Assembly: GCA_007571365.1 (NCBI GenBank)
Contig: RKRN01000106.1
Location: 1 to 32,624 of the forward strand
Length of the DNA: 32,624 nt
DNA from: Candidatus Latescibacterota bacterium
Lineage (GTDB): Bacteria > Latescibacterota > UBA2968 > UBA8231
Direction: 5' to 3'
Positions 17,746 to 26,512 of this stretch are shown in pieces. The notes under the pieces were generated by a model that saw only the letters and a list, made by a program, of their open reading frames with translations, searched no databases and was not told the origin of the DNA. Both the position numbers and the translations under genes were made by a program. Numbering within the stretch: the first letter of the stretch is position 1; every line of letters starts with the position of its first letter.

Positions 17746-19128
17746 ATGCGGCGAATTGGCTTTGTCCTAAGCGCATTGCTCAGTGCTATGAGTTGGTCTC
17801 TCAGCGGCTGCGATTCCGGCCGCTCGGTAGAGCCCGAGGAAGTATCGACTTGGAACGTAATTCAGCACGATATCTTCGCCTCCAACTGCGTTAGCTGCCA
17901 CAGTGCCGGCACCTCCTTCGCTCGGCAGTCAGGCTTGATCCTGACGCCAGATTTAGCGTACAGCCAACTGATCAATACTGTACCGCGCAATACTGCGGCC
18001 GCCCAAGACGGCTTGATCTTGCTGAGCAATGAGGGGCTTGGGGGTCTTTTCAAGAGTTACCTTTGGGAAAAAATTAACGCGCCCGACCAAGAGCACTTCT
18101 ACGCCGACCATCCCGCTTATGGCGCACAGATGCCGCTGGGGCGGCCGCCGCTGACTAATGGAGAACTCGAATTCATCCGCCAGTGGATCCGCGCCGGAGC
18201 TCCCGAACAAGGAGTGATAGCAGACGTAGCCCTGCTGCAGGACGAGGAGCGCTATGCGGTACCGGAGTTTCAGCCGCTAAATCCGCCGTTCAATGGCATC
18301 CAACTCCACTTAGGTCCTTTTGAGGTCGCGCCGCGGTACGAGCGCGAGGTCTATTTTTATCAGCCCCTTGACCACGCCGAGGATCTCTTCGTCAACCGCT
18401 TTGAATTGTCTATGCGGGCGGGGAGTCACCACTTCATTCTCAACCAGTTTCCCGACTACACCCCAGCCGATGTCATTCCCGAACCGGCGATCTATCGCGA
18501 CCTGCGCGACGCCGCAGGTAATTACCAAGACGCCGAAGGGTACGACCTGTTCGACTGGCGGGTCATGCAGTACCAGGTGCCCATCGCAATCGCCCAATCT
18601 ACGCGCCTTGACCTCAGTTTGCCTTCCGGCGTAGCCATGCGTTTGCCGGCTGGAACGGGACTTGATATGAACTCTCACTATGCCAATGCCACCGATCAAG
18701 TCGCGATAGGCGAAGTATTTGTCAATCTGCATCTCATTGAACCTGCGGAAGTGGAACGAGTAGCCGAGGTCTTCGCCCTGAGCAACTTCGATATCGATCT
18801 GCCCGCTGGCCAAGTCACTTCCTTGGAGAAAGAGTTCATTTTTAAGGAGGACAGGCACATCTTCCAACTCGTTTCCCACGCCCATGACCGCATGGAGGAA
18901 TTCACCGCCGAACTCATTGGCGGCCCCCGGGATGGGGAATTGGTTTATGTCAGTTACGACTGGGAACACCCAGCCCCGCTCCGATTCGACCCGCCGCTCA
19001 TGGTCGAAGAGGGCCAAGGCTTCAGGATTAGGGCCACCTACGACAACGACAACGAGCGGAAGCTCAACTTCGGGTTCACGCGCGCCGATGAAATGATGAT
19101 TCTCTACGGTTATTACTACGCCGACTGA
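17746..19128 (+). CDS. Lipoprotein fusing c-type heme motif with copper type II (PHM-like) monooxygenase domain
   Basis: This is a 460-aa protein. A lipobox (WSLSGC; Cys22) predicts a lipid anchor outside the cytoplasm. SNCVSCHSAG contains a CxxCH heme c site (C48, C51, H52), and M129 in YGAQMPLG is a likely axial ligand, giving a cytochrome-like domain at about 36-160. Residues 185-460 match the copper type II, ascorbate-dependent monooxygenase fold. GSHHF supplies a His pair (H228, H229), MNSHYAN gives H311 (the HY motif), SHAHD gives the HxH pair (H378, H380), and DEMM (M450/M451) fills the methionine-ligand position. All copper-ligand positions therefore appear kept. Ribosome site GGAGGA lies 6 bases before ATG 17746; an upstream in-frame GTG at 17668 is rejected. 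The heme may feed electrons to the copper site. The substrate is unknown. Confidence 0.85.
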   Translation: MRRIGFVLSALLSAMSWSLSGCDSGRSVEPEEVSTWNVIQHDIFASNCVSCHSAGTSFARQSGLILTPDLAYSQLINTVPRNTAAAQDGLILLSNEGLGGLFKSYLWEKINAPDQEHFYADHPAYGAQMPLGRPPLTNGELEFIRQWIRAGAPEQGVIADVALLQDEERYAVPEFQPLNPPFNGIQLHLGPFEVAPRYEREVYFYQPLDHAEDLFVNRFELSMRAGSHHFILNQFPDYTPADVIPEPAIYRDLRDAAGNYQDAEGYDLFDWRVMQYQVPIAIAQSTRLDLSLPSGVAMRLPAGTGLDMNSHYANATDQVAIGEVFVNLHLIEPAEVERVAEVFALSNFDIDLPAGQVTSLEKEFIFKEDRHIFQLVSHAHDRMEEFTAELIGGPRDGELVYVSYDWEHPAPLRFDPPLMVEEGQGFRIRATYDNDNERKLNFGFTRADEMMILYGYYYAD

Positions 19129-19170
19129 GCAGGCGACCGATCTGGTCCCTGACAGCACTGGGCTTGAGTT

Positions 19171-19195
19171 GAGGCCGGTTTGGGTTGCCGGTCTC
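19171..19195 (+). other. Candidate stem-loop after heme/copper lipoprotein gene
   Basis: GAGGCCGG and CCGGTCTC pair with one G-U wobble around a 9-base loop, 42 bases past the stop codon. It is followed by a C-run and not a U-run, so intrinsic termination is doubtful. Confidence 0.3.
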
Positions 19196-19245
19196 CCCCC
19201 GGCTACCGCCGAAGTTCATCGCCGGCAGCCGGAACGGACTGATAC

Positions 19246-21195
19246 ATGGCAAGTGAGGTGAAAAACTCGGGCGGCGGCGTTACCTTCAAAGCCCTGCTAA
19301 TCGGTGGCGTAGCCTCAATTTTCATCGGCGTTGCCGTACCATACTCCAATATGGTCATCAAGGGGACGGTGCTAGCGCACAACTTCAGCACACCGGTCGC
19401 CCTCTTTATCTTCTTCATCCTCGTCCTTTTCCTCAATCCGCTGTTGCACCTGTTCCACCGGGGTTTGGCCCTGTCGAGAGGGGAATTGGCGGTGGTCTAT
19501 ATCATGGCGATGGTAGCCACTTCCATCCCCACGATCGGCTTCACCGAATACGTTTTGCCCATCACCACCGGGCTGTACTACTTTGCCACCCCTGAAAACA
19601 ACTGGGCAGACTTGATCCACCCCCATGTACCCGAATGGATGGTCCCCCAAGACCTCGACGCCATTCGTTATTTCTACGAAGGGCTACCCGAAGGGCGGCC
19701 ACTGCCTTGGGGTGCTTGGGTCGAACCCTTGGCCTACTGGTGCCTGTTCATCCTCGCCTTCTACTGGGTATCCATCTGCGCCATGGTTATCGTGCGCCGC
19801 CAGTGGATGGAAAGCGAAAAACTGCTTTATCCTTTGGCCGAGGTTCCCCTAGAGATGATTCAGGACAATGGGAGACGGACCCTGCTAGCTCCTTTTTTTT
19901 CTAATACGGCTATGTGGCTGGGTTTTGCCATTCCCTTCCTCATTGGCCACATAAATGCCCTGCATAGCTACTACGAATTCGTGCCCCGCATCACCACCTC
20001 AACCGACTTCCATCTCTTCCGCGGCACTACGTACCTCCGTCTAGATATGAACCTAGCGCTGATCGGCTTTGCCTATCTGTTGAGCCGAGATGTTGCCTTG
20101 GGGTTCTGGTTTTTCTTTTTGCTATCCTCCCTGCAGCGGGGGGTCTTTAATGTGCTGGGCATCTACAGCACGGAAGACCTGAGCCGTTTTGCCAATCTAG
20201 TCGGCCCGCACATGGCCCATCAGGCGATGGGGGCGATGATCGTACTAGTACTTGCTGGATTGTGGATGGGACGGGGGCATTTGCGCGATGTCTTTATCAA
20301 AGCGTTGCAAGGGGACACCCGCATTGACGATTCTGGAGAGGTACTATCCTACCGCAACGCCGTGCTGGGTTTGGTGGCAGGCCTAGCGGTGATGATCGGC
20401 TGGTTGTGGAAGTCAGGTATCCCGCTGTGGATCGTTTTGGTGTTTCTCTTGGCGGCGGCTGTCGTCTTCATCGCGCTTACTAGGGCTGTGGTTGAAGGGG
20501 GAATTTCCGTACTGCGGACGCCTATCACCCCTGCTGATTTTACCATCTCCGGCCTAGGTACGACTGCCTTGGGGGCCTCTGGCTTGATCGGCGTGGCCTT
20601 CACCTACGTATGGAGTGCCAACGTGCGCATTTTCTTTATGGCTTGTTTCGCCAATGCCCTCAAACTGGCCGAAGAGATCAAAGGTAGCAAAAGGAAGCTG
20701 CTGTGGGCTGTATTGCTAGCCCTTGTCCTCACCTTGTCCAGCTCTATTTATCTAGTTATGGAAATGGCGTATGCCCACGGCGGCATCAACTTGCACAATT
20801 TTTTCTTTATCTTCGTTCCGCAGAAGGCTTTCACCTATGTCGCCCCCAAGTTCGACAGCCCCGTACCGGCCAGCCTAGAGGGCTGGGCCTTCACGGGCTT
20901 GGGCGCTTTCTTGATGAGTCTATTCACTTACATTCGCTACCGCTTCGTGTGGTGGCCAATCCATCCCTTGGGCTTTGCCACGGGCACATTCTACATTATG
21001 AACTGGGTGTGGTTTAGTATTTTTTTGGCTTGGTTGTTCAAAACAATCGCCCTCAAGTACGGGGGGGCAGCCGCCTATAGCCGGACTCGACCCTTTTTTC
21101 TAGGATTAATTTTAGGCCAAGTAGTGGTGGCGGGTATGTGGCTGGTGATTGACTACTTCACTGGTATGACGGGGAATGTCTTGGGCTACTTGTAA
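19246..21195 (+). CDS. DUF6785-type / OPT-like polytopic membrane protein, copy 1 (649 aa)
   Basis: This is a polytopic inner-membrane protein with about 14 hydrophobic segments. After a short cytoplasmic start come GVASIFIGVAVPYSNMVIKG (21-40) and AHNFSTPVALFIFF. A short extracytoplasmic loop holds YYFATPENNWADLIHPHVPEW-like residues at about 111-131. RRQWMESEKLLYPLAEVPL (184-202) resembles the EKL.FP.G motif of oligopeptide/metal (OPT) transporters. Further conserved stretches are LSRDVALGFWFFF, ALTRAVVEGGISVLRTPITPADF and RFVWWPIHPLGFATGTFYI. Family members are common in Latescibacteria, Poribacteria and Planctomycetes and, as far as I know, have no proven substrate. The next gene is a close paralogue, and a sulfatase follows, suggesting import of an organic compound (inference). 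Confidence 0.85.
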   Translation: MASEVKNSGGGVTFKALLIGGVASIFIGVAVPYSNMVIKGTVLAHNFSTPVALFIFFILVLFLNPLLHLFHRGLALSRGELAVVYIMAMVATSIPTIGFTEYVLPITTGLYYFATPENNWADLIHPHVPEWMVPQDLDAIRYFYEGLPEGRPLPWGAWVEPLAYWCLFILAFYWVSICAMVIVRRQWMESEKLLYPLAEVPLEMIQDNGRRTLLAPFFSNTAMWLGFAIPFLIGHINALHSYYEFVPRITTSTDFHLFRGTTYLRLDMNLALIGFAYLLSRDVALGFWFFFLLSSLQRGVFNVLGIYSTEDLSRFANLVGPHMAHQAMGAMIVLVLAGLWMGRGHLRDVFIKALQGDTRIDDSGEVLSYRNAVLGLVAGLAVMIGWLWKSGIPLWIVLVFLLAAAVVFIALTRAVVEGGISVLRTPITPADFTISGLGTTALGASGLIGVAFTYVWSANVRIFFMACFANALKLAEEIKGSKRKLLWAVLLALVLTLSSSIYLVMEMAYAHGGINLHNFFFIFVPQKAFTYVAPKFDSPVPASLEGWAFTGLGAFLMSLFTYIRYRFVWWPIHPLGFATGTFYIMNWVWFSIFLAWLFKTIALKYGGAAAYSRTRPFFLGLILGQVVVAGMWLVIDYFTGMTGNVLGYL

Positions 21196-21226
21196 GCCTA
21201 CGGCGAGCATCTATATCCTACAAGAC

Positions 21227-23263
21227 ATGCAAAAAGCTATTCAATCGGGATGCCCTATCCTGCCAAGTGGCGACGAGATGGGCGAGCCAGGCGTGACTTT
21301 TCGGTCTCTGCTCGTCGGCTCACTCATGGCTCTTTTCATTGGTCTGGTCCTGCCCTACACCAATATGATCATCAAGGGTTCGCTGCTGGCCCACAACCTC
21401 AATACACCGGCTGCGATTTTTGTCTTTTTTATTTTTGTGGGGATTGTCAATGTGGTTCTGAGCTTCGTCAGACGGCGGTATGCTCTTTTGCCGCCCGAGT
21501 TGGCCGTGGTCTATATCATGGCCCTGCTGGCCACGGCTATCCCGACTATTGGTTTTTCCGAGTACTTGCTGCCTATTGTCGCCGGAATCTACTACTATGC
21601 TTCGCCTGAAAATAAGTGGGAAGAGATCATCCACCCCTATGTGCCTAGGTGGATAGCCCCCCAAGATCCCGAGGCTATTAGGCATTTCTACGAAGGTTTG
21701 CCCCAGGGCCTCTCTGTGCCTTGGAGCGTCTGGGTCGAGCCTATCCTGTACTGGTGTCTGTTCATCATCGCCAGTTACTGGGTATCTATATGCCTGATGG
21801 TCATTGTGCGGCGGCAGTGGATTGAACACGAAAAGCTGCTCTACCCGCTGGTGCAGGTCCCACTCGCGATGATCCAAGATGAAGAGCAAGGGGTATGTAG
21901 CAGTAACGAAAAGCGTTCTTGGGTCAAGCCTTTCTGCAAAAGTCCGGTCATGTGGATAGGCTTTTCCATTCCCTTCTTGTTGGGGTCTTACAGTGCCCTG
22001 TACAACTATTTTCCCTTCATCCCGGGCATGAGCCAGTTCGGCGACCAAGGCATCCTGACGAGCCAGTTTACCATCTTTAGGAATACGACCGTGCTCATCG
22101 TCATGTTCAATCTGGGCTTGGTCGGCTTTGCCTATCTGCTCAGCCGAGATGTAGCCTTGGGGCTCTGGTTGTTTTTCCTAGTAGCCAATATCGAGCGGGG
22201 CGTCTTCAACATGCTGGGCATCGAGAGTGCTGAAAAGCTGAGCCGCTTTGCCAATTCCAGCGGCCCCTATTTAGCGCACCAAGCTATGGGGGCCATGATT
22301 GTGCTGGTACTATCCGGCCTATGGATGGGTAGAAGCCACCTCAAGGGCGTATTCAGCAAGGCTTTCAAAGGGAATGAGGAGATAGACGACAGGGATGAAA
22401 TTTTGTCTTACCGAACCGCGGTCTGGGGCCTGCTCGTCGGCCTACTAATCATCAGTATTTGGCTGTGGAAGTCGGGCCTCCCCTTGTGGGTCGTTCCGGT
22501 TTTTCTTTTTGCAGTTTTCGTCGTCTTCATGACCCTGACTCGGGCCGTGGTAGAAGGGGGAGTGGCCGTCATCCGTACGCCGCTGACACCGGCGGATTTT
22601 GTTGTGTCGGGCTTGGGCACTAGCGTGTTGGGTGCTTCGGGCATCGTGGCTTTGGGATTTACCTATGTGTGGGCGGCTAATATCCGCATCTTTTTCATGC
22701 CCTGTTTTGCCAACGCCTTAAAAATCGCCGAACTGCTCAAAGGAGATAGGAGGAGGCTGATCTGGGGCGTGGCTCTGGCCGTGGTGATCGCCTTAGCCAG
22801 TTCCATCTGGAGCGTCATGACGCTGTCCTACACCTATGGGGGCGTCAATCTCCACAGATTCTGGTTTATTGGCGTACCCCGCAACGCGGCCAACTACATG
22901 GCCGTCATCCTGTCCAACCCCACTTCGGCTCATCTAGGCGGCTGGTTGTTCACCGGTTTAGGAGCGTTGGTGATGGGCTTGCTGGCCTACATCAGGGCGC
23001 GGTTCGTGTGGTGGCCCGTGCATCCTCTGGGTTTCGCCACTAGTACGTTTTTTATTATGAACTACGTCTGGTTCAGTGTATTCATTGCGTGGGCGATCAA
23101 ATCAGTAGTGCTCAAATACGGAGGGCCAGCGCTGTACAACAGCACTAGACCGTTTTTCCTTGGCCTGATTGTGGGACAGATTTTTGTCTCGGGAATGTGG
23201 CTGATCATCGACTATTTCACCGGCATGGTCGGCAACCAACCCATTGGAGGTTCGTTCGTCTGA
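21227..23263 (+). CDS. DUF6785-type / OPT-like polytopic membrane protein, copy 2
   Basis: This is a clear paralogue of the upstream gene along its whole length, starting at GVTFRSLLVGSLMALF. It shares VVYIMALLATAIPTIGFSEY, IVRRQWIEHEKLLYPLVQV, LSRDVALGLWLFF, TRAVVEGGVAVIRTPLTP and RFVWWPVHPLGFAT. It differs by a short insertion near the EEQGVCSSNEKRSW segment in a loop. The start is uncertain: ATG 21227 leaves a 31-base gap after the previous stop, while ATG 21278 (MGEPGVTF) gives an N-terminus closer in length to copy 1. Neither has a strong ribosome site. The two copies may act as a pair or import different substrates. They probably form one transcript with the sulfatase 65 bases downstream. 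Confidence 0.85.
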   Translation: MQKAIQSGCPILPSGDEMGEPGVTFRSLLVGSLMALFIGLVLPYTNMIIKGSLLAHNLNTPAAIFVFFIFVGIVNVVLSFVRRRYALLPPELAVVYIMALLATAIPTIGFSEYLLPIVAGIYYYASPENKWEEIIHPYVPRWIAPQDPEAIRHFYEGLPQGLSVPWSVWVEPILYWCLFIIASYWVSICLMVIVRRQWIEHEKLLYPLVQVPLAMIQDEEQGVCSSNEKRSWVKPFCKSPVMWIGFSIPFLLGSYSALYNYFPFIPGMSQFGDQGILTSQFTIFRNTTVLIVMFNLGLVGFAYLLSRDVALGLWLFFLVANIERGVFNMLGIESAEKLSRFANSSGPYLAHQAMGAMIVLVLSGLWMGRSHLKGVFSKAFKGNEEIDDRDEILSYRTAVWGLLVGLLIISIWLWKSGLPLWVVPVFLFAVFVVFMTLTRAVVEGGVAVIRTPLTPADFVVSGLGTSVLGASGIVALGFTYVWAANIRIFFMPCFANALKIAELLKGDRRRLIWGVALAVVIALASSIWSVMTLSYTYGGVNLHRFWFIGVPRNAANYMAVILSNPTSAHLGGWLFTGLGALVMGLLAYIRARFVWWPVHPLGFATSTFFIMNYVWFSVFIAWAIKSVVLKYGGPALYNSTRPFFLGLIVGQIFVSGMWLIIDYFTGMVGNQPIGGSFV

Positions 23264-23328
23264 AACCTCGTCCCGGGGCGGCCCAATATCGCCGCCTTAC
23301 TCGCCGCCCAAGAGGCCGTCTGACTTCC

Positions 23329-24759
23329 ATGCCGGACAAACGCCCCAACATCCTGTTCGTCCTCACCGATCAGCAGCGGCCAGAGTGGGTCGAAATGAAC
23401 CCGGATATTCCGGTGCATACTCCGCATCTGCGGCAACTCGCCGATCGCGGAATTTGGCTTGCCAACACCGTTTGTCCGTCGCCTGTTTGCGCTCCTTCGC
23501 GCTCCTGCTTGGTGGCCGGACAAGAGTACGATCACACCCAAGTATGGGGCAACGACACCTATGCTCCTGACGGTTTGCCCAAGTATCACCTGCGCCTGCG
23601 CGACGAAGCTGGATATCACGTCATGGCGGCCGGTAAACACCACGTGGGCAGCAATCAATCTGGAAACCCTCCGCAGTTTCACCGGGGAGTTGATGGCCGA
23701 CAGGGCTTGGAAGAATGGGGGTTTTCCAACGCCATTTTCAACGCCGGCCTGAACCAAGCGGCTATCTTGATGCGCCGCAACGACATGGTTCCGCAAGATT
23801 CGTACATGTCGTTCCTGCACGAGCGCGGCTTGGCACAAGAGCACATGGCCGATTACGTACGCCGCAAGCAAGAGGGCGTGTGGACCGCCACTTTCCCGAC
23901 GACGCTACCCGACGACGCCTATTTCGACACTTGGATTACCACCAACGCCCTCGCCTTGCTCGAGCGAGCACCCAACGACAAGCCGTGGTACTTGGAGGTG
24001 AATCTGCAGAATCCCCATCACCCTTGGGACGTCACCGAGTCAATGCACCGGTGGTACCGCGATCCACCGGTCGATTTTCCTCCTCCTCTGTTCAATACCG
24101 AGGATATTTCTCCTGAAACCCACCAGGAGGTGCGCCGCAACTGGGCCGCCATGGTCGAACACCTCGATCAGTGCCTTGGACGCTTGGTAGAGCATGTTGG
24201 CAAGCGGGGTGATTTGGAGAACACGGTCGTTGTTTTTTCCAGCGACCACGGCGAGATGCTCGGAGATTACAATCAATGGCAAAAGCTATCCCCGCTACAG
24301 GCCTCTGTCGGGGTTCCCTTGGTAATAGCAGGTCCAGGGGTAGCTGCTGTCGGCCGCGACGACGCTCCGATGACGACTCTCGACCTAACCGCCAGCTTCC
24401 TTGAATGGGCTAGATTGACCCCTGGTGAAGACCTCGACAGTCGCTCTCTTGTTGGTTATCTCGGAGGAGGGGGATACAGACACCGCGATTTGGTATTTTC
24501 TGGCCTGAGTGCTTGGCGCATGGTTTTCGATGGTCGTTTTAAGTTGGTGCGTGGCTACGACCCGAAGAAGCGCATCGGCGGGGATGTCTTCGAGCCGATG
24601 CACATTCCGCCTGACGAGACGAAGCACCTTCAACGCAATCGGCCCCAGATACTGTACGATCTCGAGCGCAACGAAAGGGACGACGTGTCCTCTGCGTTCC
24701 CCGAGGTTCTGCACCGGCTCAGTGCCGCTCTCGATGAGCATCTGGCTTGTTGCCTTTGA
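23329..24759 (+). CDS. Type I sulfatase (alkaline phosphatase superfamily), no signal peptide
   Basis: This is a 476-aa enzyme expected to hydrolyse an organic sulfate ester. RPNILFVLTDQQRPEW (5-20) gives the first metal-binding Asp14. CPSPVCAPSRSCLVAGQ holds the CxPSR sulfatase signature, with Cys54 expected to be converted to formylglycine by a maturase. GKHHVG is the central active-site motif, and VVFSSDHGEMLGD carries the second metal-binding Asp-His pair. The length fits the family. I chose ATG 23329 because translation then opens directly into the domain; an upstream in-frame extension to 23197 overlaps the transporter gene and is unlikely. There is no signal peptide, so it should act in the cytoplasm, on a substrate imported by the adjacent membrane proteins. 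The exact substrate cannot be read from sequence; choline-sulfatase-like or glycan sulfatase are both open. Confidence 0.92.
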   Translation: MPDKRPNILFVLTDQQRPEWVEMNPDIPVHTPHLRQLADRGIWLANTVCPSPVCAPSRSCLVAGQEYDHTQVWGNDTYAPDGLPKYHLRLRDEAGYHVMAAGKHHVGSNQSGNPPQFHRGVDGRQGLEEWGFSNAIFNAGLNQAAILMRRNDMVPQDSYMSFLHERGLAQEHMADYVRRKQEGVWTATFPTTLPDDAYFDTWITTNALALLERAPNDKPWYLEVNLQNPHHPWDVTESMHRWYRDPPVDFPPPLFNTEDISPETHQEVRRNWAAMVEHLDQCLGRLVEHVGKRGDLENTVVVFSSDHGEMLGDYNQWQKLSPLQASVGVPLVIAGPGVAAVGRDDAPMTTLDLTASFLEWARLTPGEDLDSRSLVGYLGGGGYRHRDLVFSGLSAWRMVFDGRFKLVRGYDPKKRIGGDVFEPMHIPPDETKHLQRNRPQILYDLERNERDDVSSAFPEVLHRLSAALDEHLACCL

Positions 24760-24788
24760 AGTCGGTTCTATCGCCGGTTTTCGGCAAA

Positions 24789-24834
24789 GGCCACAGCGGC
24801 CTTTACAAGCCAAGCACCAACCGCGGCTGTGGCC
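24789..24834. repeat. 9-bp inverted repeat between sulfatase and beta-sandwich genes
   Basis: GGCCACAGC (24789-24797) and GCTGTGGCC (24826-24834) are perfect complements around a 28-base loop, 30 bases past the sulfatase stop. There is no U-run. It may be a weak terminator, an mRNA-stabilising structure or an operator. Confidence 0.4.
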
Positions 24835-24943
24835 GTTCAACTACCCAGCAGTGCGCCAGCAGTTATTGTGCATCGATCTTATCCGTTGCACATTCGCGGG
24901 GGAATGTGCTCCTATTCACTTTTTTGCCATAGAAAGGCTAAGT

Positions 24944-26509
24944 ATGAAGGACGCTGCGATTTACATCCCTGCCTGCGACTGGGATTCGACCGCCTCCCTG
25001 CCGCAATCGCTTCCTAACTGGCAGTACGCCAAGCGCCTAGTGTTGGTCAATGACACGACACACGAACGCCGGGGCGAACCGGTGGAAGCGGACGTCGACA
25101 TTCACGCCGGCCACATCACCGATCTCGGTCGCGAAGTCCGCGTCGCCCGTCTCGACAGCGCAACCGGTCCGCTAGAAGTCGTGCCAAGCCAAGTGCATCT
25201 TATCGACCGCGAAGACGAGTTGCTGCGCTGCCGGTTGTTTTTTCTCGCCGATGTGCCTGCCGGGGGTTCGGCGACCTACCTGCTGCTTTACGGCAACCCA
25301 GAAGCACCCGAGCCCCACTACGACACCGACCTCAAGGTATCGGGCGAGGGATATGCCCTCGAGGTGGAAAACGAGCATTACCGCGCTGTGCTCGGCAAGA
25401 TGAACGGCAATTGGAAGGATCACTACTCAAAAAGGGGGCCAGCCGAACTCGCAAACCGACACGGCCACGGCGTCGAAGGTACCATTCACTGGGGCCCCGA
25501 CTGGAGCGACGAGCGCGTCGGCCGCTACCGGCTCACCAACTGGGACGGCCCGCCCCTGTTCGACTACGACGTGATCAGAGGACCGGTCTGCGTGCGCATC
25601 CGTCGCTGGGGCCACCCGATTCTGTCAATCGGTCCCCAAGTCGGTCGGCCGCACAAGGTCATGGCTACCGTGATCTACAGCTTCTGGGCCGGTCAGCCCT
25701 ACGTGATCATGGAATCGAAACTCGAGGTTCTCGAAAACGTGCGTTTCCGCGACTGCCGCAACGACGAGTTCGTCATCGGCGAGCAGCTACCCGAACGAGC
25801 GTGGATGGGATCGGAGGGAGAGATTGGTTTGGGGGCGCGAGGCTGGCAGCGCGAGGATCCGCGTTGGGTGACCCATTTCAACCGCGAAACCGGCGAGGGC
25901 TTCGGCAGTATTCATCTTGAATTCGAGAACACCAACCCGAGCTGGCCGCAGCCGGCCCACGCCGGGTTCTCGCACACCGGCACCTGGGTCCGCTATCCGG
26001 TGCAGCACGCGGCGATGCGCGCCGGCGAGCACGTGTACGAGAAAAACGCCTACGTCTTGCACCGGTACGAAGAGGGGGGAGAGCACTGTGGGCTTGCCGA
26101 TCTCGTCGGCCATCAGCAACGTCTGCTCAACCCGATCACTCAGGGGGAGGCCTCTCCGGTTCCTAGGCCGATCAACCTCGACAATGTCATGGACGCCCTG
26201 CGGGCCACCAACGAATTCGAGCTCTACGTTCAAGGGTCGCCTTGGGGACAGCGCCAACTTAGCTTCGTCGATATCGGCATCGTGCAGGAGGTCGTTATCG
26301 AAAGAAGCGATATTCGCGTCGATATCGTCATGCCGTACGCGGGACGCGAGACTTGGTTCAACTGGTTCGCCGACGGCATTGAGGAACAACTCCGCGCTCG
26401 CCTGAGCGACGTCGGAAAGGTCGAAGTGCGTCTCGTCCGCGAGCCGAAATGGACTCCGCAGTGCTTGAGCGACCGCGCCTGCCGCGTCATCGGTCCCGGG
26501 GAAGAGTAG
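24944..26509 (+). CDS. Carbohydrate-type beta-sandwich protein with degenerate C-terminal MIP18/PaaD-like (DUF59) domain
   Basis: This is a 521-aa protein with no signal peptide. Residues 25-400 are beta-rich and resemble lyase/hydrolase-associated sandwich proteins: GEPVEADVDI, FLADVPAGGSATYLLLYGNP (99-118) and GYALEVENEHYRAVLGK. I cannot assign an enzyme class. Residues 412-516 resemble the MIP18/PaaD/SufT (DUF59) fold: VMDALRATNEFELYVQ, FVDIGIVQEVVIERSDIRVDI, IEEQLRARL and VEVRLVREPKWTP..LSDRA. In true PaaD/SufT proteins a conserved Cys follows the TPTYSG-like loop; here the loop reads MPYAGRETW (463-471), so that Cys is lost. AAAGG lies 6 bases before ATG 24944; longer in-frame starts overlap the sulfatase. 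It ends 3 bases from a convergent gene. Confidence 0.75.
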   Translation: MKDAAIYIPACDWDSTASLPQSLPNWQYAKRLVLVNDTTHERRGEPVEADVDIHAGHITDLGREVRVARLDSATGPLEVVPSQVHLIDREDELLRCRLFFLADVPAGGSATYLLLYGNPEAPEPHYDTDLKVSGEGYALEVENEHYRAVLGKMNGNWKDHYSKRGPAELANRHGHGVEGTIHWGPDWSDERVGRYRLTNWDGPPLFDYDVIRGPVCVRIRRWGHPILSIGPQVGRPHKVMATVIYSFWAGQPYVIMESKLEVLENVRFRDCRNDEFVIGEQLPERAWMGSEGEIGLGARGWQREDPRWVTHFNRETGEGFGSIHLEFENTNPSWPQPAHAGFSHTGTWVRYPVQHAAMRAGEHVYEKNAYVLHRYEEGGEHCGLADLVGHQQRLLNPITQGEASPVPRPINLDNVMDALRATNEFELYVQGSPWGQRQLSFVDIGIVQEVVIERSDIRVDIVMPYAGRETWFNWFADGIEEQLRARLSDVGKVEVRLVREPKWTPQCLSDRACRVIGPGEE

Positions 26510-26512
26510 CCC

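Noticed and set aside
18310..19158. Minus-strand open frame of 282 codons
   Set aside because: It lies opposite the heme/copper lipoprotein gene, whose heme and copper motifs make the plus strand the real coding strand.
21320..22048. Minus-strand open frame of 242 codons
   Set aside because: It is antisense to the second DUF6785-type gene; its content is His/Asp/Arg-rich with no domain, typical of a shadow.
23212..23871. Minus-strand open frame of 219 codons
   Set aside because: It is antisense to the sulfatase and transporter junction; no recognisable domain.
25787..26389. Minus-strand open frame of 200 codons
   Set aside because: It is antisense to the sandwich/MIP18-like gene with no ribosome site and no family resemblance.
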